Assembly (NCBI RefSeq): GCF_001983935.1
Contig: NZ_CP017641.1
Coordinates: forward strand, 2,356,001-2,420,000
From: Fuerstiella marisgermanici
GTDB taxonomy: Bacteria > Planctomycetota > Planctomycetia > Planctomycetales > Planctomycetaceae
Length of the DNA: 64,000 nt
Direction of reading: 5' to 3'
The notes under the pieces are model-generated. The model had not been told where the DNA came from and did not search any database. It worked only from the letters and a program-made list of their open reading frames with translations. This document shows, in pieces, positions 51,601-60,984 of this stretch (positions are counted from its first letter, which is position 1; every line of letters starts with the position of its first letter). The position numbers and the translations under genes were made by a program.

Positions 51601-53437
51601 GTCTGCACTACAACGTCTGCCACTGGAACAACGTTGGACGCTGGCCGAGAACCTCGCGGCTCACGGCGAAGACGCGGACGATCATAACATTCCGTTGCTG
51701 CTGTGGTACGGCGTTGAACCGCTGGTGCCGACGGATGCAAAACGAGCCATGAAGCTCGCGTTGAAATCCAACATTCCCCTGTTGCGGCAGTACGTTGTCC
51801 GCCGAGCGTCCTCGCAGAACGACACCGTCGGCGCTGTTGTCGCCACATTGGCCACGTCGAAGGATCCAGACCTGATTAAGCTGATCCTGGACGAAATGCT
51901 AGCGTCGTTTGAAGGTCGAGTCGACGTGCCGATGCCGGACGCGTGGAAGCCAGCATTCTCTTCGCTTTCCAGCAACGCTCCCGGCGACGCAGCAACTCAA
52001 CAGGAGATCACCGACAAAGCCAATCAGTTGGCGGTTATCTTTGGCGACCAGCGAATCTATCCGCTCATGCGAAACCTGCTGGCCGATGCCGATCAGGATA
52101 TCAAGCGACGTCGCCAGGCTCTGGACGTGTTGGTCCGAGGCCAAGACAAAGCGGCTTCCGACGTGTTGCTGTCGGATTCTGTGCTGAAAAACGAACAACT
52201 GCAGGCTGCGGCCGTAAAGGCACTTTCCACCGTTGGCAACGACGATGTGCCTTCCAGCTTGCTGACCAACTATAAGTCGTTCGGCGAAGCGACTCGCAAC
52301 GACGTCGTCAGCACGTTGGTGTCGCGGCCGAATTGGACATCTGCACTATTGAATGCGATCGGTAACAAGACCGTGCCTGCCAGCGACCTGCATGCTTACC
52401 ACGTGCGACAGATACTGGCCTTCAAAAACGATTCCATCAACGGTCTGCTGAAGAAGCACTGGGGCGAAATTCGCGAAACCAGCGCCGACCGCAAACAGCA
52501 AATCGCGACGTGGAAGCAGCAACTCACTCCGGACACACTAAAGAAAGCTCACCTGGGCAACGGCCGTCGAGTCTTTAAGAAAACGTGTCAGACCTGCCAC
52601 AAGCTGTTCGGGACCGGCGGTGACATCGGGCCGGACATCACGGGATCAAACCGAGCCAACCTGGACTACATTCTGGAAAATGTACTCGACCCAAGCGCGG
52701 TCGTGGGCCGCAGTTATCAGATGACAACGGTTGTATTGGAAAGTGGCCAGCTTGTCAGCGGTCTGCTCAAGCAGGAAACCGATAGTGCACTGACGATTCA
52801 GACCATCAACGACAAAGTGGTTGTGCCGAAAAGCCAAATCGATGAACGCAGCCTCAGCGACGTTTCCATGATGCCTGAACGACAGCTTGACGCTTTATCA
52901 AAAGACGACGCTCGTGACCTTATCGCGTACCTCGCCAGCCCGGCACAGCTTGCACTGTCCGGCCCTCCTGCGCCGATTGACTCAGAAACCGGTAAGGTGC
53001 TTGGTGCGATCGAAGGCGAGAACATGAAGGTTGTGGAAAAGACGAATGGGTCGACTCGCAACCAGAAAATGGGAGGCTTCACGGCGGATCGCTGGAGTGG
53101 CAACGATCAAATCTGGTGGAACGGCGGCAAACCCGGCGACCGCCTGGCTCTGGAATTACCTGTCCCCGAAGACGGCACGTACACGATCGAAATTGTCTTC
53201 ACCAAAGCACGCGACTACGGCACTATCAAGCTGTCGATCGATGACGCGGTGCTGGAAGATTCACTCGATCTGTTCGACGCTAAACAGGTCGTGACCACCG
53301 GAGTTCTAAGCTATTCCGGCGTGAAGCTATCGAAGGGCGACCGTCGGCTGAATGTGGAACTGATCGGGGCGAATCCGAAGGCGGTGAAATCGTACATGGT
53401 GGGAATCGACTTTGTACGCCTGACTCAGGACAACTAG
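48653..53437 (+). CDS. Giant secreted FG-GAP/PVC-dehydrogenase/cytochrome c protein (1594 aa)
   Basis: A signal peptide is followed by FG-GAP/VCBS-type calcium-binding repeats (GDINGDGVADVVYGP, FDGDGANDILTVG, VDGDGDNDVITAL, NDDLPDIVTGG; residues ~40-420). Next is a PVC-type membrane-bound dehydrogenase-like beta-propeller (VPAGFKVQLAAGEP, VAMCFDAKGRLWVAEAHTYP, WGPDGWLYGCHGVF, VYLIDWYDKNACH; ~450-850). HEAT-like helical repeats fill ~850-1290. A heme-binding KKTCQTCHKLFGTGGDIGPDI (CxxCH near 1312) and a beta-sandwich resembling a carbohydrate-binding module (last ~140) complete it. This layout suggests extracellular sugar oxidation with electron transfer to heme. The substrate is not known. 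Confidence 0.9.
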   Translation: MPQYQSFLAAIHTMVLFAILLSATATQVAANDPQSPTLDTFKRQQLSDVYFSEGASAGDINGDGVADVVYGPYWFEGPDFAAKHEIYPAVPQNRKGYADNFFSWIHDFDGDGANDILTVGFPGKPGYVYRNPGKDGLDDLWERFEVIDSVSNESPQFTDLNGDGVAELVCSRHGAYIYATPGDDPFQPWKITAISGKVAPVPFGHGLGVGDVNGDGRQDVLARNGWFEQPKEPATQPAAPGLEQWHFHEFNFGAAPSDMFAYDVDGDGDNDVITALSAHNFGLVWYENTQTLSNGDVKFQQHVIMGDKPENNAYGLVFSEPHAVKLADINGDGLQDIVTGKTYWSHHTKSPMWDAGAVVYWFELRRSKDGEVEFVPHKADGESGIGRGLFVGDINNDDLPDIVTGGMKGAHVLTHSRRTVNKEEYELAQPQRHKELAAGLSPEEAAKNMTVPAGFKVQLAAGEPMVHQPVAMCFDAKGRLWVAEAHTYPQRAPEGEGKDKIMIFEDTDLDGVFDKSKTFIEGLNLVSGLEVGFGGVYVGAAPYLMFIPDRDGDDVPDKVAADNGVASGRQHVKFPKDVPPGAIVLRDGFGWDDTHETLNAFIWGPDGWLYGCHGVFTHSKVGKPGTPDDQRTGLNAGVWRYHPTKDEFEVFAHGTSNPWGVDFNDHGQAFISACVIPHLWHMVQGGRYHRQGGQHFNPHTYDDIKTIADHAHFTGNIRDHAWWGHEPGINASVDQAGGGHAHAGAMIYRGDNWPDSYRNQMFFNNIHGNRINCDILHRKGSGYIGSHGKDLMKANDQWFRGINLRYGPDGSVYLIDWYDKNACHRNNPEIWDRSNGRIYRISYGESKPQKVNLEALESLELVEYLFRKNAWYSTMARKILQHRGGNEKLWDAIEGGMRASDAPDDSFYGTSTFLQGLWAMHVTGGLSDGNEFAESFLDSPREYVAAWSIQLEMENRHVTPKTLKEFEHLARKTDSAAVRMYLASALQRLPLEQRWTLAENLAAHGEDADDHNIPLLLWYGVEPLVPTDAKRAMKLALKSNIPLLRQYVVRRASSQNDTVGAVVATLATSKDPDLIKLILDEMLASFEGRVDVPMPDAWKPAFSSLSSNAPGDAATQQEITDKANQLAVIFGDQRIYPLMRNLLADADQDIKRRRQALDVLVRGQDKAASDVLLSDSVLKNEQLQAAAVKALSTVGNDDVPSSLLTNYKSFGEATRNDVVSTLVSRPNWTSALLNAIGNKTVPASDLHAYHVRQILAFKNDSINGLLKKHWGEIRETSADRKQQIATWKQQLTPDTLKKAHLGNGRRVFKKTCQTCHKLFGTGGDIGPDITGSNRANLDYILENVLDPSAVVGRSYQMTTVVLESGQLVSGLLKQETDSALTIQTINDKVVVPKSQIDERSLSDVSMMPERQLDALSKDDARDLIAYLASPAQLALSGPPAPIDSETGKVLGAIEGENMKVVEKTNGSTRNQKMGGFTADRWSGNDQIWWNGGKPGDRLALELPVPEDGTYTIEIVFTKARDYGTIKLSIDDAVLEDSLDLFDAKQVVTTGVLSYSGVKLSKGDRRLNVELIGANPKAVKSYMVGIDFVRLTQDN

Positions 53438-53495
53438 GCCTGCGTCCGCTATCTTACGCCTCAATCATAAATCACGTCAGCAAGGTAATACAAAA

Positions 53496-54356
53496 ATGGA
53501 CAGCCCCTGGATTCGCACAACCACCACCGACACCTTTCGTCAGGACGTCATCGACCAATCCAACGACGTGCCGGTCGTGATCGATTTCTGGGCCGAATGG
53601 TGTCAGCCGTGTCAGCAGTTGATGCCCATTCTGGAAAAGCTGGCGACCGAATTCGACGGCCGCTTCATTCTGATGAAAATCAACGTCGACGAACTGCCGG
53701 AAATCGCCGGCGCGTTTGGCGTACAGTCAATTCCATTTGTCCTTGCCATGATTGATGGCCAGCCTGCCAGCCAGTTGCCTGGCGTGATGCCGGAACCTCA
53801 GGTGAAGGAATGGCTCGAATCATTTCTGCCTTCGGCCGCGATGGAAGCCTACAACTCAGGTTTGCAGGCCGAAGGAACGGGCGACCTGGAAACCGCTGAA
53901 GACTGTTTCCGTAAAGCCGCGACCATGGAAGCCGATGTGCCGCAGTTTCAGATTGCGTTGGGCCGCACATTGTTGGCTCTTGATCGTGAACTGGAATGCG
54001 CCGAAATTGTTGAGCAACTCGAATCACGCGGTTTTCTGGAACCCGAAGCGGAATCGCTGAAAGAACAATTGGAACTGAGATCCAATGTCGAAGATTCCGG
54101 CGGCATCACGGCCGCTCGCACAGCTTTGGAAGCCGATCCGAATAACGTCGGACTTCAGATTCAACTGGCGGAAGCGTTGAGCGTCGAAAAGCGATACCCC
54201 GAAGCCTGCGACTTACTGTTGAACGTCATTCAAACCGATCGAACGGAAGTTCGTGACAGAGCGAAAGACGCCATGGTCACGATCCTGTCAGCGATGGGCC
54301 CCAAGTCGACTCAAGCGGGCGAATACCGTCGCCGCCTTGCCACGGCGTTCTATTAA
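53496..54356 (+). CDS. Thioredoxin-TPR protein (YbbN/CnoX-like)
   Basis: The N-terminal ~110 residues are a thioredoxin domain with VVIDFWAEWCQPCQQLMPILEKL (active site CQPC) and the cis-Pro region FGVQSIPFVLAMIDG. The remainder forms TPR-like helical repeats (ALEADPNNVGLQIQLAEALS). This is the layout of YbbN/CnoX, a chaperone-holdase that cooperates with GroEL/DnaK. E. coli CnoX lacks a redox-active CxxC, but many homologues have one, as here. Cytoplasmic, no signal peptide. It may share a transcript with the DUF2007 gene 44 bp downstream. Confidence 0.9.
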   Translation: MDSPWIRTTTTDTFRQDVIDQSNDVPVVIDFWAEWCQPCQQLMPILEKLATEFDGRFILMKINVDELPEIAGAFGVQSIPFVLAMIDGQPASQLPGVMPEPQVKEWLESFLPSAAMEAYNSGLQAEGTGDLETAEDCFRKAATMEADVPQFQIALGRTLLALDRELECAEIVEQLESRGFLEPEAESLKEQLELRSNVEDSGGITAARTALEADPNNVGLQIQLAEALSVEKRYPEACDLLLNVIQTDRTEVRDRAKDAMVTILSAMGPKSTQAGEYRRRLATAFY

Positions 54357-54400
54357 GCTGGTCGTTACAGCGAATCACGCTGTAGAAACGGAACCACTGC

Positions 54401-55096
54401 ATGGCTACAAATGCTTTATGTCGAGTTCGGACGTATTCTTCGCCGAATATCGCTCAACTGGCACATGCCGCTTTGCAAAATCACGGGCTTGAGTGTGCGA
54501 TTGATGGCGACCAGATTGCGACCACGCTGTCGTACTACGGTCACGCGGTGAACCGAGTCAACCTGCTGGTCCATGCAGACGATGCGGCGCGAGCTCGGGC
54601 AATTCTGGATCAGTTTGAAGCCGATCTCAATCAACCTGATCGGCAACCGTGGGATACTCAAGGACAGGGCTGGGTTTGCGCCGAATGTCGCGAAGTGAAC
54701 GCGATGGCGTTCGACGAATGCTGGTCATGCCACCGCGACCGCCCTGACAATCCCGAATTCGGTCCGCTGGAAACAGACACCGCCGATATCCGAATTGAAA
54801 AACGACCGGGCTCCGCCGCGCCCACGCCTGCGCTGGAAGACGACTCTCCCTACCGAGTTCCTCGGTCAAGTCACGCCGTCGTTAAAGTCGCGCCGCAGAA
54901 GGACCTGATACGTCGAACGGTCCGAGCGTCCATCATCGCGGCTTTCTTCGCGCCGCTGGTCATTTACAGCCTGTACCTTGTCGCACAGTGCCTCGCTTAC
55001 AGCAAAGTGCCGCAGCGAATCTACTGGTGCCTTGCCTTGAACATCGCCACGTTTGTTTTTTACGTGGGTCTTGCGCTGGCGATGTTTTCGAGGTAG
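54401..55096 (+). CDS. DUF2007-domain membrane protein with zinc ribbon
   Basis: The first ~75 residues match DUF2007 (CRVRTYSSPNIAQLAHAALQ, NLLVHADDAARARAIL), a small fold seen in putative signal-transducing proteins. WVCAECREVNAMAFDECWSCH gives two CxxC pairs, a RanBP2-like or zinc-ribbon finger. Two C-terminal transmembrane helices follow (SIIAAFFAPLVIYSLYLVAQ and IATFVFYVGLALAMF). The function is unknown. The start at 54401 gives the domain its full N-terminus, though the ribosome-binding site is weak. Confidence 0.8.
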   Translation: MATNALCRVRTYSSPNIAQLAHAALQNHGLECAIDGDQIATTLSYYGHAVNRVNLLVHADDAARARAILDQFEADLNQPDRQPWDTQGQGWVCAECREVNAMAFDECWSCHRDRPDNPEFGPLETDTADIRIEKRPGSAAPTPALEDDSPYRVPRSSHAVVKVAPQKDLIRRTVRASIIAAFFAPLVIYSLYLVAQCLAYSKVPQRIYWCLALNIATFVFYVGLALAMFSR

Positions 55097-55260
55097 CTGC
55101 TTAGTACGTGACCTGGCGGTCCTCATGCACCTCGCTCAGCGCAGCGCCGGGGGAGGTCGGACGCAGTGAAGCAACGTCCGGCAGCGGGCGGCGCGAACGG
55201 ACAGCCTGCGAACAGAATGCAGTTCCCACGTACGATCGGCCCTCCCCCGATCTTGCTTCG

Positions 55261-55301
55261 CTTGATCGCCCCTCCCACAAGAATTGCGGGAGGGGAGCAA
55301 G
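55261..55301. terminator. Bidirectional terminator-like hairpin between convergent genes
   Basis: CCCCTCCC (55269-55276) pairs with GGGAGGGG (55288-55295) around an 11-nt loop, with a partial outer CTTG/CAAG extension. It lies between the convergent genes ending at 55096 and 55314, at the right end of a GC-rich spacer (55097-55313) that otherwise holds no gene. Confidence 0.55.
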
Positions 55302-55313
55302 CTGCCGAACCGA

Positions 55314-57200
55314 TCAGTTGGCGGACTCAGCCTCAGCTTCTGCAGCAGCCGGTGGCTTGATCAGGATGACGGTGTGTCGCACGTAGCTGTTTTCGTTCTG
55401 GCCGGGCTGAGTCACACTTAGCCTGGATTCAATGAAGTCAAACTTCGACACGATGCGGCCGATTGGGGGCAGCAACTGAAGAACATCCTGCAACGGGCCG
55501 AGGTCCGGACCTCCCTGACCGCCCTGGCCGGCCATCGCCATAATCATGGGCAGCATACTGCCGAACTGCTGCATCGCCTGCCCGGCCTGGCGGATGGACT
55601 GACCAATGTTGCTGTAGCTAATGGCATTTACATCGCCGGAAACTTCCAGCCCGAATTTCGCAAACTGATCCGTCCCCGCAAAGCTGTCGTGCTCGCCGGC
55701 TCGCGTATCAAGCACTGTCTGTACAGCGTCGACATGCGACCCCATCGCCATCCAGCCATCCTGAAAACCGAACACGGGAGTCAGGCCACCCATCATCATC
55801 AACAGGTTGGCGCGAATTACTTCGAAGCCTTCCAGTTGTTCAGATTCTTCCAGCGTGATGCCCTGAGCCTGTACCTGAGGAATCTCCTGAAGTGCATCGA
55901 ACGCGCGGTGGATCAGCTCCTTCACGCGATCCGGCTGACTGCATCGGGTGAAGCTGACAGATTTGGACGACGGCCCCAGCGGTGTGGGCGGTCCGGGCAT
56001 AGCAATCGAAACCGATTCTCCGGAGAAACTCTGCAGAATGTCTTCCCGAAGATGAACGTCGAACTGATCCTGAATCTGGTCCCACTTCGCAAACGCCTGC
56101 TCACTCTCCGGAAAGATTTCGGGAATCTTTGTCGTGATCCAGTCGTACAATGGAGTCACGGTGGCACCCGTGTTTAGCGAGAAGCTGCTGGCTTCGGCGG
56201 GAACCCATTTGCTCCAGTCACTAAACAGTTTCTGGTTGGCAATCATTCCCCCAACCACCATGTTTTTGTGGCCGCTTACGGCTTCACCATAAGTGGCTGA
56301 ACGGTTTTGATAGCCTTCGGTGTATTCCACTGTGACTTCGTGATCAACGATCAGAAGTTCGTCCAACAGTGAATCAATCAACGTCGCGATCCGCAGCGCT
56401 TCGTCATTGCCCGCTCCGACACCGCGGATGAAGGCGATCACACCGTCAAGTTGTTGAGCCAGCGTTTTGCCGTCGAAAAAGACCAGAGCGTCCTCGGCTT
56501 CCGGAAGCTGGCTGAGTGCTTTCTTGACGCGTGGGTCGTCGAACTTCGATTCTGCACTGGGATCGTCCAGCAGCGTCAACGCCTGCTTTGCGAAGTCGGT
56601 TCTCGTGCTGAAGATAAACAGGTCACCACGCACGCCGATAACGGGTGACATCGGAACCTGAGGCGGCAGTTGCAGCGTGAGCAGCGTGGCGTTGGCGTGA
56701 GTCTCTTCAACCAGATTGATATTGTCTTTGCCCGCTTCGTCCGCCATTGCAAACAGGTTGCCTAGCCCCTGTTTCAGTGACGCTGCTCCGTCGTCAGGGA
56801 AACGAGCGATCACGATACTATGCCCGACTGGGCCATCCAGTTTTTGGCCGTAGATAATCTCTTCCAGTTCCAGCAGCTTTTTCCACTGCACGGGCTCAAG
56901 AGCTTCCTTCACGGTATCACGGAACGCCAGCATCTTGCCGACGTCGTTTTCAGCCATTCGAGCCTGAATGAGCTGAAACGTTTTTTCGATGATCCGGGTC
57001 TCTTCAACCGCGTTCCAGACTTCCGCGTAATGCTCACGCTGATAGTCGCGTTCCGAGTTGTGCTTGCCGTATACAGCCAGAAAAACGTCGGGCGGCAGAG
57101 CGTCTCGCAGATCTTCAGCCGTCGCTCGATTGGTAATGGCAGGAGCCGCCGCCGCGACAAGTAACACGGCGGTCATGGCAGAGTTAGCCCAGGTTTTCAT
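55314..57200 (-). CDS. Secreted hypothetical protein (628 aa)
   Basis: The ATG at 57200 gives MKTWANSAMTAVLLVAAAAP, a signal peptide; the longer frame adds 45 residues without conservation. The body alternates helices and strands and includes a LPPDVFLAVYGKHN opening, a SLKQGLGNLFAMADEAG segment and a Met/Gln/Gly-rich stretch QQFGSMLPMIMAMAGQGGQGG. The pattern resembles the large DUF3352-like or lineage-specific secreted planctomycete proteins, but I cannot assign a family with confidence. It follows the polytopic membrane gene in the same direction at a 213-bp distance, so a shared transcript is uncertain. Confidence 0.7.
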   Translation of the reverse strand: MKTWANSAMTAVLLVAAAAPAITNRATAEDLRDALPPDVFLAVYGKHNSERDYQREHYAEVWNAVEETRIIEKTFQLIQARMAENDVGKMLAFRDTVKEALEPVQWKKLLELEEIIYGQKLDGPVGHSIVIARFPDDGAASLKQGLGNLFAMADEAGKDNINLVEETHANATLLTLQLPPQVPMSPVIGVRGDLFIFSTRTDFAKQALTLLDDPSAESKFDDPRVKKALSQLPEAEDALVFFDGKTLAQQLDGVIAFIRGVGAGNDEALRIATLIDSLLDELLIVDHEVTVEYTEGYQNRSATYGEAVSGHKNMVVGGMIANQKLFSDWSKWVPAEASSFSLNTGATVTPLYDWITTKIPEIFPESEQAFAKWDQIQDQFDVHLREDILQSFSGESVSIAMPGPPTPLGPSSKSVSFTRCSQPDRVKELIHRAFDALQEIPQVQAQGITLEESEQLEGFEVIRANLLMMMGGLTPVFGFQDGWMAMGSHVDAVQTVLDTRAGEHDSFAGTDQFAKFGLEVSGDVNAISYSNIGQSIRQAGQAMQQFGSMLPMIMAMAGQGGQGGPDLGPLQDVLQLLPPIGRIVSKFDFIESRLSVTQPGQNENSYVRHTVILIKPPAAAEAEAESAN

Positions 57201-57413
57201 ACGCTTCTCTCGTGAGAATGGGGATACGGTGGTCGTAGAGCAAGACATGTCGGGATTCGCCGGAAAGGTCGCGATCCTGGCAGAAATAACGAATTCTCGC
57301 GCAAGACGGATCACTCGCATTTGAACTTCTCGCATTCGTCACTGCATCTGCGGAAGGGGCAATTTGATGGAAAAGTTGCGACTCTGCGGCCAAAAACAGC
57401 CTTTTTCGCCCGT

Positions 57414-59006
57414 TTAGTCCGCGTCGAACGTTGTTCCCGTCCGCTGAAACACGACTGCCTGACTGTCTTTGTATCGCAGTCGAAATTCGTTCGCCGCCAG
57501 CAACCGCTCAATCAAATAGCGGTTCCGCAACCGGTCTGTCACCACAAGATCGACGTCATAATCGTTTAACAGTTCGATCGCCCGACGCTGGCCCAGCATG
57601 ATGTGCATGTAGTCAGACCACAATTTTTCCGGCATCACGTGAACGTGCAAATTCACAAACGGCATCACACGTCCGTCGGTCGCGTAGAAAACGTAGCCCG
57701 CCCATTCGGCTGGCACAAACACGGGGTTGCGTGGTGCAAGGGACTTTGAGTTCAGAAACTCGGCCATTGTGATCGGCGTGCGTGACGAAAGCAGTTTCGT
57801 CGGCGATAGCGGACTCCCGCCCAGCGTCTGAACGCCAAGGTTGCTGAAGGCAAAGGCGAGAAAGCAGATTCCAACATTCGCTGCCGTAAAGAGGGCTCGA
57901 CGGTCCGGTGACTTCGCGGCTTCTCCCGCTGAATCCGATTTCTTATGCCGCCAGCGCTGCCACGCAGATGCCGCATGCAGTCCTAACGCCACACCGACCA
58001 CGGGACCAAACCAGTTCAACATGCGAGACGACCAGACGGCCAGTCCGCCAAACACAATCAGGCTAAGCGTGAGTTCCAGCTGCAATCGCTTTGGACTGAG
58101 GACCGTGGCAAGAACCAGCAGGCAGACCACAATCAGCGTTGCCTTGCCCTGCTTCATGCTCAAGGTAAGCGGCCCCCATTCGTACATCGACTGAATATTT
58201 TGCAGCCCACCGATGCGTAAGATTTCGAGATACACGCTGATACCGTTTGGGGTCAGCAACGCGGCCGCCGCACAGACGGGAATCAGCCATAAGAGGCGTT
58301 GGACGGCGTCGCAACGCAGCGCGGCGCGAACTGACTTCGACGTCCACCAGGCTTTCACAGCCTGGCCTGCCGCCCAGACTCCCATCAGCGTCAGCCCCAT
58401 CGCGAACGAACCGTGCAGATTCGCCCACGCCACGAATAGCAACGGCACCATGCAGCGAACCCAACGGCGCCGCAGTTGATCCGTCGCCAATAGCGCGAGC
58501 ACCACGGAATAGAATGTGACGCCGACAATTTGAGGGCGAATCACCAAAAACTGTTGCCAGTTGACCGCCAGCATCGCCCCAACGGCAATGACTGCACCCA
58601 ACGTCGAACCACTATTCTTCCGCACAGCCTGGCCAACGGCAGCCAGACCGATCACCACCAGCAAGCCATGCCCAAACTGCAAAGCGGGCAGACCGAGGCA
58701 GGTCGACGAGAGCACGGCGGCCATGAAGACCTGTGCTCCCCACGCGGTATTCACCATCGGCGCCCCGGCTGCCAGCGGCACAAGCGGTTCGGTCGTCGGC
58801 AATGCCCCAGTTTGCAGCATCTTCCGCCCATAGTTGACGTGATCCCACAAATCCGTGTGCCACAGCGGGCGGTTGGCGTAGCACAGCACCAGGATGCCAC
58901 TCAGAACAAACGTAAACGCGACGGACGACGCCGACATTCGCGGCCAGCGACGCGAATTCTGCAAGTCAACGGTTGAGCGATGATCCGAAATTGGTTCGTG
59001 TTTCAT
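57414..59006 (-). CDS. Polytopic membrane protein, possibly GT-C glycosyltransferase-like
   Basis: About ten to twelve hydrophobic helices span the 530 residues, with an early extracytoplasmic loop ANRPLWHTDLWDHVNYGRKM containing acidic residues (DLWDH). Such early acidic loops are typical of GT-C fold glycosyltransferases and related planctomycete proteins. The C-terminal soluble part (ELLNDYDVDLVVTDRLRNRY) could lie outside the membrane. An internal ATG at residue 24 is an alternative start. The family is not certain, and no donor or acceptor can be named. Confidence 0.7.
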   Translation of the reverse strand: MKHEPISDHRSTVDLQNSRRWPRMSASSVAFTFVLSGILVLCYANRPLWHTDLWDHVNYGRKMLQTGALPTTEPLVPLAAGAPMVNTAWGAQVFMAAVLSSTCLGLPALQFGHGLLVVIGLAAVGQAVRKNSGSTLGAVIAVGAMLAVNWQQFLVIRPQIVGVTFYSVVLALLATDQLRRRWVRCMVPLLFVAWANLHGSFAMGLTLMGVWAAGQAVKAWWTSKSVRAALRCDAVQRLLWLIPVCAAAALLTPNGISVYLEILRIGGLQNIQSMYEWGPLTLSMKQGKATLIVVCLLVLATVLSPKRLQLELTLSLIVFGGLAVWSSRMLNWFGPVVGVALGLHAASAWQRWRHKKSDSAGEAAKSPDRRALFTAANVGICFLAFAFSNLGVQTLGGSPLSPTKLLSSRTPITMAEFLNSKSLAPRNPVFVPAEWAGYVFYATDGRVMPFVNLHVHVMPEKLWSDYMHIMLGQRRAIELLNDYDVDLVVTDRLRNRYLIERLLAANEFRLRYKDSQAVVFQRTGTTFDAD

Positions 59007-59103
59007 TTCTCAAACAGCGGGGAATGCAAATTTCTGCCGACGGAATGCGGTTCTGACGTAGCAGATTGTACCTCACATCGACGAAACTCCCGTCAAAACT
59101 GCT

Positions 59104-60978
59104 GTGCGTTCAATCGGGAAAAGTAAATTGTCGAGCCAAGTGGATGATTCTGAAGACTCGTCTGTCACACGCCTAACTGCGGATGCTTCCGTTTCAGCGG
59201 CTCAGGCGGAGTATCAGCTCCGTCTGTCGTCGTGGCGAAAGCGAGCGAACGACGTGCGATCGACCGATCGGCTGTTCACACGGCTGCGGCTGGCCGCGTT
59301 TGCCGCCGTGATCGGTGTGGGCTGCATCTGTATCGGCGATCCGGATGTGTCGTGGCTGTGGATCTTCGCACCACTGGCTGTTTTCGTGCTGCTGCTGCGG
59401 CTGCATGAGCCCGTCGTCAGGAAACTTCGTCGCGCCGAAGCGTCTCAGCAATACTACATCGATTCGTTGGCTCGACTTGCCGGTCTGTGGAAGAATGCAG
59501 CCAGCGACGGATCGCGATTCATCGACGCTCAGCATCTTTGGTCGTCGGACCTGGATATCTTCGGAACGGGCTCGCTGTTTCAAAAGCTAAATCAATGCCG
59601 CACGCTGCCTGCGAAACGCAAGCTCGCCGGCTGGCTGACAGAAGTGCCTACGGCGGAGGTGATTACAGAACGACAACTGCAGGCGGAATCGTTGCGTGAG
59701 CATCTGGACCTGCGCGAACGACTGGCCGCCATCGAAACCGACGTCGACTGGGCGGCCGCTGAAAAGACGCTTCAAATCTGGCTGACTCAACCCGCCGGAA
59801 AATTTCCGAAATGGACATTGTGGGCTGCTCGCCTGGTTGGAGCCGCTTCGATTGTGGTGGTGAGTCTGGCGATGGCGGGCGTGGTGAGTATCACGTACAT
59901 CCTGCTGATGCTGATGTTGCAGGGGCCGTTTGTGGTGATCAATCGTCACCGCATTAAGTCTGTGATGGACGAAGTGGATGACGTCGACAAAGCTCTGCGA
60001 CAGCTTGCAGAGGTAACTCAGCAGTTCGAAACGTATCCGCTTAACGAAAAGAGCCTGCAGCAACTTCAGAATCGATTGACGGCTGACGGCATCATCGCGT
60101 CGGAACGAATTCAACAGCTAAGTCGCCTGGTGCAATGGCTTAACAATGCTTTGCGGAACCAGTTTTTCATCCCCGTCGCGTGGGCGCTGGGATTATTCAT
60201 CCATCTTCCTCATCGCATCGAACGCTGGCGGACGTGTCACGGTCAGCGAGTGACCGAATGGTTGGACGCAGTTACAACGCTGGAGGTCGTGACCAGTATT
60301 TCCGGGTTCAACTACGAACAACAAACGTACACGCTGCCGACAATATCTGAAGACGTCAAACACTTCGAAGCGAAAGAGCTGGGCCATCCGTTGCTGAACC
60401 CGTCGGAATGCGTTCACAACAACGTATCGCTCACCGAACAACAACCACTGATGCTGATTAGTGGATCGAACATGTCCGGTAAAAGTACGCTGCTGCGTTC
60501 GGTGGGAACCAATCTGGTACTCGCCTTCTGCGGTGCTCGTGTGAATGCGACGTCTCTAAACGCCTTCCCATTTCAAATCGGAACGGCCATGCGCGTCAGC
60601 GATTCGCTGCAGGAAGGCCGTTCGCTGTTCTTTACCGTTCTGCAACGTTTGAAGGCAGTGGTTGATCTCGCCAGCACCGAACGCCCGGTGCTGTTTCTGC
60701 TGGACGAAATTCTTAGCGGCACCAACTCGCACGACCGCCGCCGAGGTGCAGAAGCGGTGATCAAGACACTCGTCGAACGAGACGCCCTGGGAATGGTCAC
60801 CACTCACGACCTGGCGTTGACTCGCATTGTCGATTCTATGGATGGCAAGGCGGTGAATATGCACTTTGAAGATCAGGTGGTCGATGGCCACATGACCTTC
60901 GACTACCAGCTGCGCGACGGCGTGGTCGAACGCAGCAATGCGATCCAGCTAATGCAGATGATGGGGCTTGACGTCTGA
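59104..60978 (+). CDS. Membrane-anchored MutS-like ATPase
   Basis: The C-terminal ~230 residues are a MutS ATPase domain: LMLISGSNMSGKSTLLRSVG (Walker A), SLQEGRSLFFTVLQRLKAV, PVLFLLDEILSGTNSHDRRRGAEAV (Walker B) and MVTTHDLALTRI. The N-terminal part has no mismatch-recognition domain. It has two pairs of hydrophobic helices (AAFAAVIGVGCICIGD with IFAPLAVFVLLLRL, and VGAASIVVVSLAMAGVVSIT) around a lever-like region. It is therefore not a canonical MutS; related membrane MutS-like proteins occur in planctomycetes and Bacteroidetes and have no known role. The start is a GTG. Confidence 0.85.
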   Translation: MRSIGKSKLSSQVDDSEDSSVTRLTADASVSAAQAEYQLRLSSWRKRANDVRSTDRLFTRLRLAAFAAVIGVGCICIGDPDVSWLWIFAPLAVFVLLLRLHEPVVRKLRRAEASQQYYIDSLARLAGLWKNAASDGSRFIDAQHLWSSDLDIFGTGSLFQKLNQCRTLPAKRKLAGWLTEVPTAEVITERQLQAESLREHLDLRERLAAIETDVDWAAAEKTLQIWLTQPAGKFPKWTLWAARLVGAASIVVVSLAMAGVVSITYILLMLMLQGPFVVINRHRIKSVMDEVDDVDKALRQLAEVTQQFETYPLNEKSLQQLQNRLTADGIIASERIQQLSRLVQWLNNALRNQFFIPVAWALGLFIHLPHRIERWRTCHGQRVTEWLDAVTTLEVVTSISGFNYEQQTYTLPTISEDVKHFEAKELGHPLLNPSECVHNNVSLTEQQPLMLISGSNMSGKSTLLRSVGTNLVLAFCGARVNATSLNAFPFQIGTAMRVSDSLQEGRSLFFTVLQRLKAVVDLASTERPVLFLLDEILSGTNSHDRRRGAEAVIKTLVERDALGMVTTHDLALTRIVDSMDGKAVNMHFEDQVVDGHMTFDYQLRDGVVERSNAIQLMQMMGLDV

Positions 60979-60984
60979 CAGACC

